Source: Mesorhizobium sp. SARCC-RB16n
Lineage (GTDB): Bacteria; Pseudomonadota; Alphaproteobacteria; Rhizobiales; Rhizobiaceae
Assembly: GCF_008520305.1 (NCBI RefSeq)
Contig: NZ_ML703256.1
Coordinates: 244,815 to 308,814 of the forward strand
DNA: 64,000 bases
Direction of reading: 5' to 3'
Position numbers and translations under genes: made by a program. A model generated the notes under the pieces. It was not told the DNA's origin and searched no databases. It was given only the letters and a program-made list of their open reading frames with translations. Of the stretch, positions 17,202 through 25,680 are shown piece by piece; the first letter of the stretch is position 1; each line of letters opens with the position of its first letter.

Positions 17202-18593
17202 TCAGGCCAGAGGCTTCAGCTCCTGGGCGATGGTGGGCAGCAGTTCCGAGACATTTGGGTGGATGTGAACCGCGCGCGCCAGCGTATCGACCGGCGCCTT
17301 GGCGTACATCAGGTCAAGCACGCAATGCACCGCCTCGTCGCCGCCGGGGCCGAGCACCGAGCAGCCGAGGATTTCCCTGGTGTCGGCATCGACGAGGATC
17401 TTCATGAAACCCTGCGTCTCGCCCTTTTCGACGGCCCGGCCGACGCGGGTCATAGGCCGCTGGCCGACCAGCGCGCGGCGGCCGGATTTCTTTACTGCCG
17501 CTTCGGTCATGCCGCAGCGGCCGAGCGGCGGGTCGATGTAGAGCGCATAGGCCTCGATGCGGTCGCTGACCTTGCGCGGGTCGTCGTCGAGCAGATTGGC
17601 GGCGACGATCTCGTAGTCGTTGTAGGAGGTATGGGTAAAGGCGCCTTTGCCGTTGCAGTCGCCCATCGCCCAGATGCCTGGCACGCTGGTGCGCAGCTGG
17701 TCGTCGACGACAATCGCGCCGCGTCCGTCGACCTCGACGCCCGCCTTGTCGAGACCGAGATCGTCGGTATTGAGCGTTCGGCCCAGCGCAAGCAGCACAT
17801 GCGATCCGATCGCGGGCGGCTTGCCGGCGGAGAAGGTCACGGCAATATCCCCACCATGTTTGGCGAAGCCGATGTTGTCGGCGCCGACATGGACCGCGAT
17901 GCCTTCGTTTTCAAGGATCGACAGGATGGCGGCCGAGACGTCCTCGTCCTCGCGGCCGGTCAGGCGCGGGCTCTTTTCGATGACGGTCACTTCCGAGCCG
18001 AAGCGGCGGAACATCTGCGCGAATTCGAGCGAGATGTAGCTGCCGCCGACGACGATCAGGTGGCGCGGCAAAACGTCGAGATCCATCATCGAGGAGTTGG
18101 TCAGATAGTCGATGTCGTGGATGCCGGGCAGGTCCGGCACCGAGGCGCGGCCACCCGTATTGAGGAAGATCTTTTCGGCGGTCAAAAGGTCGTCGCCGAC
18201 ACGCACCGTGTTGGCGGATTCGAAGCGGGCATGGCCGCGATAGAGCGTGCAGCCCTTCATGCCGGCGATCCAAGTCTCCAGATTGCCACGGGCGTCGTTG
18301 GTGACCTTGTCCTTGCGCGCCTTGATCCTTTGATAGTCGACGCCGACAGGACCGCCGAGCGTGACGCCATAGTCGGCGGCGCGCCGCGCCAGATGCGCGG
18401 CATAGGCGCTGGCGACCATGGTCTTGGTCGGCATGCAGCCGGTGTTGACGCAGGTGCCACCGACCAGCTTGCGCTCGATCAGCGCCACGCTCATGCCCGC
18501 GGCCGTCATGCGGCCCGCCAAGGGCGACCCCGCCTGGCCAGCGCCGATGATGATGGCGTCGAAGGTCTTTGTGTTTAAGGTCTGGGCCGTCAT
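17202..18593 (-). CDS. FAD-dependent pyridine nucleotide-disulfide oxidoreductase
   Basis: A 463-residue class I disulfide oxidoreductase. It has the dinucleotide fold FDAIIIGAGQAG (residues 11-22), the redox pair Cys48/Cys53 in GGTCVNTGCMPTK, a second nucleotide fold (IVVGGSYISLEFAQ), FAD-contacting MGDCNGKG, and the C-terminal base HIHPNVSELLP. Genes like this are often called mercuric reductase, but there is no N-terminal metal-binding domain and no C-terminal cysteine pair. It overlaps the DUF4126-like gene by four bases, indicating coupling. The substrate is unknown. Confidence 0.88.
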   Translation of the reverse strand: MTAQTLNTKTFDAIIIGAGQAGSPLAGRMTAAGMSVALIERKLVGGTCVNTGCMPTKTMVASAYAAHLARRAADYGVTLGGPVGVDYQRIKARKDKVTNDARGNLETWIAGMKGCTLYRGHARFESANTVRVGDDLLTAEKIFLNTGGRASVPDLPGIHDIDYLTNSSMMDLDVLPRHLIVVGGSYISLEFAQMFRRFGSEVTVIEKSPRLTGREDEDVSAAILSILENEGIAVHVGADNIGFAKHGGDIAVTFSAGKPPAIGSHVLLALGRTLNTDDLGLDKAGVEVDGRGAIVVDDQLRTSVPGIWAMGDCNGKGAFTHTSYNDYEIVAANLLDDDPRKVSDRIEAYALYIDPPLGRCGMTEAAVKKSGRRALVGQRPMTRVGRAVEKGETQGFMKILVDADTREILGCSVLGPGGDEAVHCVLDLMYAKAPVDTLARAVHIHPNVSELLPTIAQELKPLA

Positions 18594-19048
18594 GCCGCCG
18601 CCACGATCAGCAGGCCGCCGATGATCGCCACCGCGTCCTCGATGAAGGCAGCGGGCGGGTCCTTGCCGAAAGCGGCCGCCAGCCGGCCGCGCGCTTCGGC
18701 ACCACCCAGCGTGCCGATGACCGCGCCGATGGCGCCGGCGATCAGGCAGACGATGGTGGCACCGCCGGCCGCGCCGAGCACCGCGCCAGAAAAGGCGCCG
18801 AGCAGGATGCGGGCGCCGAACTGCTGCGGCACTTTACGGCTCGGCGTCGACGGCAGCTGGTCGGTGACCAGTTCGACGATGGCCAGGATGGTGAAGATGC
18901 CGACAGCCGCCCAATGGCCCATGAAGCTCGCCCAGGTGCCGGCAACCGGCAGCCAGCCGAGATAGGCGCCCCAGGCGACGGCGGCAGGTGCCGTCATGGC
19001 GCGCAGGCCGGCAATGACGCCGATCAGAAGTGCAAGAATATAGAGCAT
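18590..19048 (-). CDS. DUF4126-like membrane protein
   Basis: A 152-residue membrane protein starting MLYILALLIGVIAGLRAMTA, a signature beginning of DUF4126 proteins, with about four to five hydrophobic segments and a Gly/Ala-rich core (GAFSGAVLGAAGGATI). GGGGGA precedes ATG 19048. Its TGA overlaps the ATG of the flavin oxidoreductase, so the two are probably translated together. Function unknown. Confidence 0.8.
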   Translation of the reverse strand: MLYILALLIGVIAGLRAMTAPAAVAWGAYLGWLPVAGTWASFMGHWAAVGIFTILAIVELVTDQLPSTPSRKVPQQFGARILLGAFSGAVLGAAGGATIVCLIAGAIGAVIGTLGGAEARGRLAAAFGKDPPAAFIEDAVAIIGGLLIVAAA

Positions 19049-19162
19049 GGTCGATCCCCCTCGATCCCAGGCCGGAACGGCCTTGAAACGGCAGGCTACC
19101 ATAGGTCGGATATTTGGCTAGACCGCAGCCTCACAAGCGCAGCCACAGCGGATTGAGGCGGG

Positions 19163-19810
19163 TCAGTTGGCTGGTGGAGCATTGACCGCAAATTGCGCGG
19201 CGAAAGCCCTGACATAAGCGGGTCGAGCTTCGCCGCGCGCCACATAGGCGGCCAGGTTTTGATATTCGTCCAAAATGCCTGACATTCTCAGTCGCAGCAG
19301 CACTGACACCATCAACAAGTCGCCCGCGCTGAACGCATCATCGAGCCAATCGGCGACGCCAAGATGAGCCGAGAGCTTGTCCAGCCGGGCGCGAACACGG
19401 TCCTTTACCAGCGGCAAGCGCGCCTCGCTCCAAGGCTTGTCGGCTTCGAAAATTCTTGCCGTCGTCAATTCGAGGATCGGCGGCTCGACGGTGTTCAGGG
19501 CGGCAAACATCCACGTGATCGCGCGGGCGCGGGCATCGCGATCCTTCGGCAGCAGGCCTGCATGCTGCTCGGCAAGATGAAAGATGATCGAACCGGTCTC
19601 GAACAGCGAGAGAGAACCGTCCTCATAGGTGGGGATCTGGCCGAAGGGATGGATGGCCAGATGGTCGGGCGCCTTCATCTCCGCGAAGGAAACAAGACGA
19701 ACCTCATAAGGCTGCCCCACTTCTTCCAGCGCCCAGCGAACGCGGGTATCGCGCGCCAGTCCCTTGCCTCCATCGGGCGATCGTTCAAACGCTGTGATCG
19801 TGATTGTCAT
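19163..19810 (-). CDS. Glutathione S-transferase family protein
   Basis: A 215-residue GST-like protein. The N-terminal thioredoxin fold (about 1-85) contains RDTRVRWALEEVGQPYEVRL and the cis-Pro region GQIPTYEDG, then ETGSIIFHLAE; the helical C-domain follows. The start at ATG 19810 (MTITITAFERS) matches family N-termini and has AAGGA 13 bases upstream, while a longer reading to 20056 is mostly repeat-like and unlikely. It is divergent from the acetyltransferase gene across 244 bases. A detoxification role is inferred. Confidence 0.88.
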   Translation of the reverse strand: MTITITAFERSPDGGKGLARDTRVRWALEEVGQPYEVRLVSFAEMKAPDHLAIHPFGQIPTYEDGSLSLFETGSIIFHLAEQHAGLLPKDRDARARAITWMFAALNTVEPPILELTTARIFEADKPWSEARLPLVKDRVRARLDKLSAHLGVADWLDDAFSAGDLLMVSVLLRLRMSGILDEYQNLAAYVARGEARPAYVRAFAAQFAVNAPPAN

Positions 19811-20054
19811 CGCAGTCGGATCCTTGCTCAGGCGAATTTCTTCGGCTTCCTTTCGAGGACGAATGAGCTTCCTGGAAATCGACACCGGTCTTGAACTATT
19901 TTCATTGCCGGTGCGGATCGCGAATGGCCGCTTGCCATCAAAGCCGTGATAGCACGCTGGCCAATTCCGCAAGGCCGCGTATCCTGGGTTATGGGTTCGG
20001 GTCCTAGTCGTTGCCCCGGCGCTGTTCGCAATGATGTCAAACGGAGGCACTGCC

Positions 20055-20612
20055 ATGGTTCAGAGCGAACGTGCGAAAATGGCGGCCGGCGAATGGTATA
20101 TGTGCCTGGATGACGATCTTGGCGCGTTGCGCGCCGTGGCCGCGGATGCCGTGTTCGAACACAATACGCTCCCGCCTCGTCAACGCGGGAACCTCGGGCC
20201 GGCCCTGCGGACACTGCTGGGCGGCGTGGGCGAGGGCGCCCGCATCGAGGCGCCGTTTCATTGCGCCTACGGCTTCAATCTCTTTCTCGGCGACGGCGTC
20301 TTTCTCAATGCCGGCTGCACCATTCTCGACACCGCGCCGGTGCGCATCGGCAAAGGGACGCTGCTTGGCCCCAATGTGCAGATTTATTGCGCCGAGCATC
20401 ACAAGGAGCCGGCAGGGCGGCAGGCGGGACTGGAGATCGCCAGGCCGGTCACGATCGGCGACAATGCCTGGATCGGCGGCAGCGCGGTCATCCTTGGCGG
20501 CGTCAGCATCGGCGAAGGCGCCATCGTAGGCGCCGGGGCCGTGGTGACCCGCGACGTGGCGGCGAACACCACCGTGGTTGGCAATCCGGCGCGGGTGGTC
20601 AGTCGGGGCTGA
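20055..20612 (+). CDS. Maltose/galactoside O-acetyltransferase-type protein
   Basis: A 185-residue left-handed beta-helix acetyltransferase of the maltose acetyltransferase (LbH-MAT) group. An N-terminal Mac domain (RAKMAAGEWYMCLDDDL) precedes hexapeptide repeats (VTIGDNAWIGGSAVILGGVS), and a catalytic histidine lies in CAEHHKEP. It would transfer acetyl from acetyl-CoA to a sugar hydroxyl. The ATG at 20055 lies seven bases after GGAGG. Its end overlaps the end of the convergent GlxA-type gene by 14 bases. Confidence 0.92.
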   Translation: MVQSERAKMAAGEWYMCLDDDLGALRAVAADAVFEHNTLPPRQRGNLGPALRTLLGGVGEGARIEAPFHCAYGFNLFLGDGVFLNAGCTILDTAPVRIGKGTLLGPNVQIYCAEHHKEPAGRQAGLEIARPVTIGDNAWIGGSAVILGGVSIGEGAIVGAGAVVTRDVAANTTVVGNPARVVSRG

Positions 20613-21627
20613 GCGCACTTCCCACAGGCTGTCGATACGACAGGGCGGACGCCATGCGCTCGTCCTGGTCAATCCGCCTTGAGAATTCGCGCCTATACTG
20701 CGCCGGCGACGTTTTCAGTCTCGCGGAAAAGTGCTGGCGCAGCGAGGTGGCGCTGCCGAAGCCGGCCTCGAAGGCGACGATGTCCATCGATTTCTCCGTC
20801 GCTTCCAGCAACCGCTGCGCCAGTTCGATGCGCTGGCTTGTCAGCCAATCGCCAAAACTGGTGCCGATCGATTTCTGGAAGCGGCGGGTGAAGGTGCGCC
20901 GTGTCAGGCCGGCGGTCTCGGCGACGCTGTCGAGGCTGTGCGTTTCGCCAAGCGTAGCGCGAACCGTGTCGAGCGCCCGGGTGAAACGGTCGGCATTGGC
21001 GCTTTTTGCCACGGGGCGCTCGATGAACTGCGCCTGTCCGCCCTGCCGGTGCGGCGAAAGCACGACGTGCCGGGCGAGCCTCAGTGCCGCCTCCGCGCCA
21101 TAGCGGGCGCGTACGATGTGCAGACAGCAGTCGAGCCCGGCGGCGACGCCGGCGGAGGTTACGATGTCGCCATCGTCGACGTAGAGCACGTCGGGATCGA
21201 CTGAAATGTCGGGATGAAGGGCCTGCAACTGGTCAGTATAGGCCCAATGCGTGGTCGCCTTCCGTGCCGAGAGCAGGCCGGCGGCGGCGAGGGCAAAGGT
21301 GCCGAGACACAGGCCCACGATCAGCGCGCCGCGCCGGTGAGCACGGCCGAGCGCTTCCTCGATCGGTTTCGCCAGCGGCGCCTCGAGATCCTTCCAACTC
21401 GGGATGATGACGATATCGGCGTCTTCGAGCGCGGCAAGCCCGTGCGGGACCAGGATGCTCAGCCCCGCATCGGTCCGGATCAGACCTTCCTCGATCCCGC
21501 AGACGCGGAAATCGAAGCGTGGCAGGCCAAGGCTGGTGCGGTCCGCGCCGAACACCAGGCAAGGCACCGAGAGATGGAACGGGCTGATGCCGTCGAAGGC
21601 AAGCACGGCAATGATAGGAGCGGTCAT
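20599..21627 (-). CDS. GlxA-type AraC regulator with DJ-1/PfpI domain
   Basis: A 342-residue regulator: an N-terminal DJ-1/PfpI amidotransferase-like sensor domain (about 1-190, with GLCLGTFALAAAG at the nucleophile elbow) and a C-terminal AraC pair of helix-turn-helices (about 240-335, DSVAETAGLTRRTFTRRFQK and SMDIVAFEAGFGSATSLRQH). The start at 21627 (MTAPIIAVLAF) is the usual family N-terminus. It is divergent from the cysteine hydrolase gene and probably regulates it; the ligand is unknown. Confidence 0.92.
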   Translation of the reverse strand: MTAPIIAVLAFDGISPFHLSVPCLVFGADRTSLGLPRFDFRVCGIEEGLIRTDAGLSILVPHGLAALEDADIVIIPSWKDLEAPLAKPIEEALGRAHRRGALIVGLCLGTFALAAAGLLSARKATTHWAYTDQLQALHPDISVDPDVLYVDDGDIVTSAGVAAGLDCCLHIVRARYGAEAALRLARHVVLSPHRQGGQAQFIERPVAKSANADRFTRALDTVRATLGETHSLDSVAETAGLTRRTFTRRFQKSIGTSFGDWLTSQRIELAQRLLEATEKSMDIVAFEAGFGSATSLRQHFSARLKTSPAQYRREFSRRIDQDERMASALSYRQPVGSALSPD

Positions 21628-21753
21628 GGGGCGATTTTCCAGTGGGAATGCGGATTGTCCCAATTCTTTCGAATGATGTCAATCGGGTCACTTTTGCCAG
21701 ATTGCAGAGAGCCTATCCTTGGCTGGTCGCATCCAGCCCGAAAGGAAAACACC

Positions 21754-22398
21754 ATGTCCGAGCCAGCCAACACCGCGCCGCGCCGCGCGCTCGTCGTCAT
21801 CGACGTCCAGAACGACTATGACGGCGGCAATCTGGCTATCCAGCATCCGCCGTTCCGCGACAGCGTGGTCAACGTGGCGCGCGCCATGGATGCCGCCGCC
21901 GCTGCCGGCATCAAGGTGGTGGTCGTCAAGCAGATGGCGCCCGAGACCTCACCGATCTTCGCCAAGGGCAGCCATGGCGGCGAACTGCATCCGGAGATCG
22001 CCAAGCGTCGTCGCGATCACTATGTCGAGAAGAATTTGCCGAGCGCCTTCACCGGCACCGACCTCGAGGCCTGGCTGCGCGCCAACGCCATCGATACGAT
22101 CACGGTAGTCGGCTACATGACGCACAATTGCGACCTGTCGACCATCATCCATGCCGTGCATATGGGCTTTGCGGTCGAGTTTCTGTCCGACGCGACCGGC
22201 TCGGTGCCTTACGCCAACAGCGCCGGCTACGCCTCGGCCGAGGAGATCCACCGCGTGGTCACGATCATCTTGCAGTCGCGCTTCGCGGCCGTGCTGAAGA
22301 CCGCCGAATGGGTCGAATGCCTGAGGACAGGCACTCTGCCTGAACGCGATACGATCTATTCATCCAACCAGCGGGCGCTGGCGCGCAGCGCGGCGTAG
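21754..22398 (+). CDS. Cysteine hydrolase, isochorismatase superfamily
   Basis: A 214-residue amidohydrolase of the nicotinamidase/isochorismatase fold with a complete triad: Asp in LVVIDVQNDY, Lys in VEKNLPSAF and Cys in GYMTHNCDLSTI. AAAGGA precedes the ATG. It would cleave a small amide; no substrate can be named. It is divergently paired with the GlxA-type regulator and followed by a strong terminator, so it looks like a single-gene transcript. Unlike the isochorismatase-like protein at 4085, it keeps the nucleophile. Confidence 0.9.
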   Translation: MSEPANTAPRRALVVIDVQNDYDGGNLAIQHPPFRDSVVNVARAMDAAAAAGIKVVVVKQMAPETSPIFAKGSHGGELHPEIAKRRRDHYVEKNLPSAFTGTDLEAWLRANAIDTITVVGYMTHNCDLSTIIHAVHMGFAVEFLSDATGSVPYANSAGYASAEEIHRVVTIILQSRFAAVLKTAEWVECLRTGTLPERDTIYSSNQRALARSAA

Positions 22399-22413
22399 AA
22401 CGATCCGCAAACA

Positions 22414-22445
22414 AAAAGGGCGCCGCATCGTCGCGGCGCCCTTTT
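22414..22445. terminator. Strong bidirectional intrinsic terminator
   Basis: AAAAGGGCGCCGC (22414-22426) pairs perfectly with GCGGCGCCCTTTT (22433-22445) around the loop ATCGTC. The A- and T-rich ends serve as a U-run in both directions. It separates the convergent cysteine hydrolase and fhs genes. Confidence 0.93.
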
Positions 22446-22463
22446 GATTGTCGGGACGAAGGA

Positions 22464-24143
22464 TCAGAACAGGCCTTCGATCTGGCCGGCCTCGTTGAGG
22501 AAGATCTTTTCCGACGATGGCGCCTTGGGCAGGCCGGGCATGGTCATGACCTCGCCGCAGATGATGACGACGAAGCCGGCGCCAGCCGAAAGCCTGACCT
22601 CACGCACCGGCACGGTGTGGCCGGTCGGTGCGCCGCGCAGGTTCGGATCGGTCGAGAAGGAGTACTGGGTCTTGGCCATGCACACCGGTAGGTTGCCGTA
22701 GCCGGCCTGCTCCCAGGCGTGCAACTGGTCACGCACCGACTTGTCGGCGATCGCCTCCGAGCCGCGATAGATGCGCTGGACGATGGTATTGATCTTCTCG
22801 AACAGCGGCATCGCGTCGGGATAGAGCGGAGCGAACTGCGAGGCGCCGGATTCGGCCAGCGCCACCACCTTGTTGGCGAGCTCCTCGATGCCGGCCGAGC
22901 CCTTGGCCCAGTGCTTGCACAGGATCGCCTCTTCGCCCATCGAGGCGACATAGTCCTTCATCGCCTGGATTTCGGCGTCGGTGTCGGAATAGAAATGGTT
23001 GATGGCAACCACCGCCGGCACGCCGAACTGCCTGATGTTCTCGATGTGGCGGCCGAGGTTGGCGCATCCCTTCTTCACCGCTTCGATGTTTTCCTTGCCG
23101 AGGTCTTCCTTCTTGACGCCGCCATTCATCTTCATGGCGCGCACAGTGGCGACGATGACGGCTGCCGCCGGCTTCAGGCCCGCCTTGCGGCACTTGATGT
23201 CGAAGAATTTCTCGGCGCCAAGGTCGGCGCCGAAGCCGGCTTCGGTGACGACGTAGTCGGCGAGCTTCAACGCCGTGGTGGTGGCGACGACCGAGTTGCA
23301 GCCATGCGCGATGTTGGCGAACGGGCCGCCATGCACGAAGGCGGGGTTGTTCTCCAGCGTCTGCACCAGATTGGGCTGCATGGCGTCCTTCAACAGCACC
23401 GCCATGGCGCCGTCGGCCTTGAGGTCGCGGGCATAGACCGGCGATTTGTCACGGCGATAGGCGACGATGATGTCGCCGAGGCGCTTTTCCAGGTCCTTCA
23501 GGTCGGTGGACAGACACAGGATGGCCATCACTTCCGAGGCGACGGTGATGTCGAAGCCGGCCTCGCGTGGAAAACCGTTGGCGACGCCGCCGAGCGAGCA
23601 GATGATTTCGCGCAGCGCCCGGTCGTTCATGTCCATGACGCGGCGCCACACGACGCGGCGGGTGTCGATGCCGAGCTCGTTGCCCCAATAGATGTGGTTG
23701 TCGATCAGCGCCGAAAGCAGGTTATGTGCCGTGGTGATGGCGTGGAAGTCGCCGGTGAAATGGAGGTTCATGTCCTCCATCGGCACGACCTGCGCGTAAC
23801 CGCCACCGGCGGCACCGCCCTTGACGCCGAAATTCGGGCCAAGCGAAGCTTCGCGAATGCAGACGATCGCCTTCTTGCCGATGCGGTTGAGACCGTCGCC
23901 GAGGCCGACAGTGGTGGTGGTCTTGCCTTCGCCGGCCGGGGTCGGGTTGATGGCGGTGACCAGGATCAGCTTGCCGTCCTTGTTGCCCTTCACCGATTTG
24001 ATGAACTCGGCTGAGATCTTGGCCTTGTCATGGCCGTAGGGCAGCAGATGTTCGGTCGGGATGCCGATCTTCTGGCCGATCTCCTGGATCTGTTTTTTCT
24101 TGGCGCCACGCGCGATCTCGATGTCGGACTTCACTTCGGCCAT
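22464..24143 (-). CDS. fhs: Formate--tetrahydrofolate ligase
   Basis: A 559-residue enzyme, standard length, that makes 10-formyltetrahydrofolate from formate, tetrahydrofolate and ATP in one-carbon metabolism. The nucleotide-binding segment [18 protein letters not shown] starts at about residue 68, and conserved blocks such as [13 protein letters not shown] and [13 protein letters not shown]-like segments follow. GAGGAAA lies before ATG 24143. It is a monocistronic-looking gene ended by the strong terminator and read from the promoter proposed at 24224-24252. Confidence 0.97.
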   Translation of the reverse strand: MAEVKSDIEIARGAKKKQIQEIGQKIGIPTEHLLPYGHDKAKISAEFIKSVKGNKDGKLILVTAINPTPAGEGKTTTTVGLGDGLNRIGKKAIVCIREASLGPNFGVKGGAAGGGYAQVVPMEDMNLHFTGDFHAITTAHNLLSALIDNHIYWGNELGIDTRRVVWRRVMDMNDRALREIICSLGGVANGFPREAGFDITVASEVMAILCLSTDLKDLEKRLGDIIVAYRRDKSPVYARDLKADGAMAVLLKDAMQPNLVQTLENNPAFVHGGPFANIAHGCNSVVATTTALKLADYVVTEAGFGADLGAEKFFDIKCRKAGLKPAAAVIVATVRAMKMNGGVKKEDLGKENIEAVKKGCANLGRHIENIRQFGVPAVVAINHFYSDTDAEIQAMKDYVASMGEEAILCKHWAKGSAGIEELANKVVALAESGASQFAPLYPDAMPLFEKINTIVQRIYRGSEAIADKSVRDQLHAWEQAGYGNLPVCMAKTQYSFSTDPNLRGAPTGHTVPVREVRLSAGAGFVVIICGEVMTMPGLPKAPSSEKIFLNEAGQIEGLF

Positions 24144-24455
24144 GACGGCTTTCCTCTGGATTGGACGGTGGAGGGGACGGTGTTGATGTCATTCGCAAGA
24201 AGGCTGGAACCGGACGCGCGGGCATCTAACCCTGTCGCTGCGGTTGCGTCAACTTTCATGCAACTATGTTTCCTATAGAGAAAATTCCTCTGCGGCGGGC
24301 CGACCTATTCCCGGTTCTTTATGGCTCCGCTTGCCGCGCCGTATAGAAGCCAGAGCAGCGGCGCTTCCGCCGTCTCAAAACAGCCGCACAATGCACGGAA
24401 TGCGACAGACGCGACGACGCAAATCCGCCATCGCTTGGGTTGCCACAGAACAGCG
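24144..24455. other. 312-base gene-free region upstream of fhs
   Basis: No credible gene on either strand. The part near fhs carries the promoter candidate at 24224-24252. The rest separates the DUF2333 stop from fhs and contains an AT-richer patch around 24255-24290. No hairpin with a T-run is evident for the operon that ends at 24456. Confidence 0.6.
24224..24252 (-). promoter_or_regulatory. Candidate sigma-70-type promoter of fhs
   Basis: Reading leftward, TTGACG (24252-24247) and TTAGAT (24229-24224) are separated by 17 bases. The -35 is close to consensus and the -10 is weaker. It would give a 5' leader of about 70 bases to the fhs ATG. Confidence 0.4.
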
Positions 24456-25574
24456 CTACTGCGTCAGCACGTTGCTGATTTCGACCATGTTGGAGCGTAC
24501 CCGAAGCACGTAAAAGCCCATCGTCGTCAGGTGCGTCGGCAGCAGCCAGCCGTCCTCGCGGCCGTTGGCGATGATGAAGGGCTGGATGCGCAGGGCCGAC
24601 ACGAATTGCGCGTCCATCGTATCCCAAAGGCTCTGCAGGTGCTTTTCCTTGAGGACGTCCTCGAAGTCGGCTTGGGCGCCCTTCATCAGGCCGTAATAGC
24701 CATAGAGCTGGCCATAGGCGAACCAGTAGCGGTCGTCGGCACGGAAGTCGAACCAGCCATTGTTATGGTTTTCGGCGCGTTCCTTGAGGATGGCCGAGGT
24801 CGAACCGATGTCGCTGGCGATGCGATCGATATATTGCTTCAGATTGTCCGCGCGCGCATCGAAAGTCGCCTGGCAGGTGGCGAGGCGAGCGTTGAAAGAG
24901 CGCAGATTGCTCATCGCGCGCCGATACATGCTGGGCGTCGTCGCGGTCATGCCGTTGCGGCTGATATACCAGATGGACTCGTCGTACTGCAGCTGGCCAC
25001 GAGCATCCTGGAGATTGGTATCGATCTGCGAGGTGGTGCGCACACGGCCGAGGTTGTCGGCAAGCTCGGTGGCTGTGCGCCGCACCGCCTGATTGATGCC
25101 GCGCTGGAACGAAGCCTTGTTGTCCATCCATGGCGTGTCGTCCCAGTCGATGCCGAACAGGCCGAGCTTGTAAAGGACCATCGACGAGACCCAGGCGTTC
25201 TGGTTGACGTTGAAATCGATCAGGTCTGCAGCAATCTGGGCGATACCGGAGTTGCCGCAGGTCCTGGCCGTGTCGGTGCCGGCGCCCGCGGCGACCTGCT
25301 CGCCCGCGGAGATGTTGCGCTTTTCGAAGCTGTATGTGTCGGGATAGCTCGGGTTGAAATTGCTCCACCACTGGGTGGCGTAGAAGAAATTGGCGTAAAG
25401 GCCGATAAGCACCAGCAAAGCCAGGCCAACCACCGCCTTCAGGATCCAGCCGCGCTGCGTGTACCAGCGCCCGGCCCACATGAACGGCCACAGGATGACG
25501 CCGATCACAAGGCCGATGCCGCGGCCGATCCACTGGAAAATGCGGGTGAAGAAGTTCACGATCGGATCGAGCAT
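24456..25574 (-). CDS. DUF2333-family membrane protein
   Basis: A 372-residue protein matching DUF2333 by its N-terminus and Trp/Tyr-rich body. Two hydrophobic segments (about 16-36 and 45-66) anchor it in the inner membrane, and the remaining 300 residues, with helical stretches and motifs such as YWFAYGQLYGYYGLMKGA, likely lie in the periplasm. GAGGGGG precedes ATG 25574. It is the last gene of the leftward operon with the AAA+ ATPase and coiled-coil genes, separated from the previous gene by two hairpins. Function unknown; it may anchor the system to the envelope. Confidence 0.8.
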   Translation of the reverse strand: MLDPIVNFFTRIFQWIGRGIGLVIGVILWPFMWAGRWYTQRGWILKAVVGLALLVLIGLYANFFYATQWWSNFNPSYPDTYSFEKRNISAGEQVAAGAGTDTARTCGNSGIAQIAADLIDFNVNQNAWVSSMVLYKLGLFGIDWDDTPWMDNKASFQRGINQAVRRTATELADNLGRVRTTSQIDTNLQDARGQLQYDESIWYISRNGMTATTPSMYRRAMSNLRSFNARLATCQATFDARADNLKQYIDRIASDIGSTSAILKERAENHNNGWFDFRADDRYWFAYGQLYGYYGLMKGAQADFEDVLKEKHLQSLWDTMDAQFVSALRIQPFIIANGREDGWLLPTHLTTMGFYVLRVRSNMVEISNVLTQ

Positions 25575-25593
25575 GGCGATGTCACCCCCTCAA

Positions 25594-25634
25594 CATGATG
25601 CCAAAAAGTTGCGGACTTTTTGGATAACATCATG
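25594..25634. repeat. Palindromic repeat before the DUF2333 gene
   Basis: CATGATG/CATCATG outer arms and CCAAAAAGT/ACTTTTTGG inner arms pair, with a four-base bulge (ATAA), to form a long hairpin. It resembles palindromes found between genes elsewhere in this window (for example 54628-54674). It may reduce expression of DUF2333 relative to upstream genes. Confidence 0.65.
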
Positions 25635-25650
25635 CACCAAAACAACAAAT

Positions 25651-25680
25651 TAGAACGGAATGACGGTTCATTTCGTTCTA
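25651..25680. repeat. Hairpin overlapping the stop of the DUF6638-like gene
   Basis: TAGAACGGAATGA (25651-25663) pairs with TCATTTCGTTCTA (25668-25680), 13 positions with a single G-T pair and a four-base loop. Its outer edge contains the TAG stop of the upstream gene. Confidence 0.6.

Noticed and set aside
17202-18593. Mercuric reductase (merA) label
   Set aside because: The redox CVNTGC motif is there, but the N-terminal metal-binding domain, the C-terminal cysteine pair and any mer neighbours are missing.
22719-24014. Open frame opposite fhs
   Set aside because: Its His/Asp/Arg-rich translation is antisense to a textbook formate-THF ligase.
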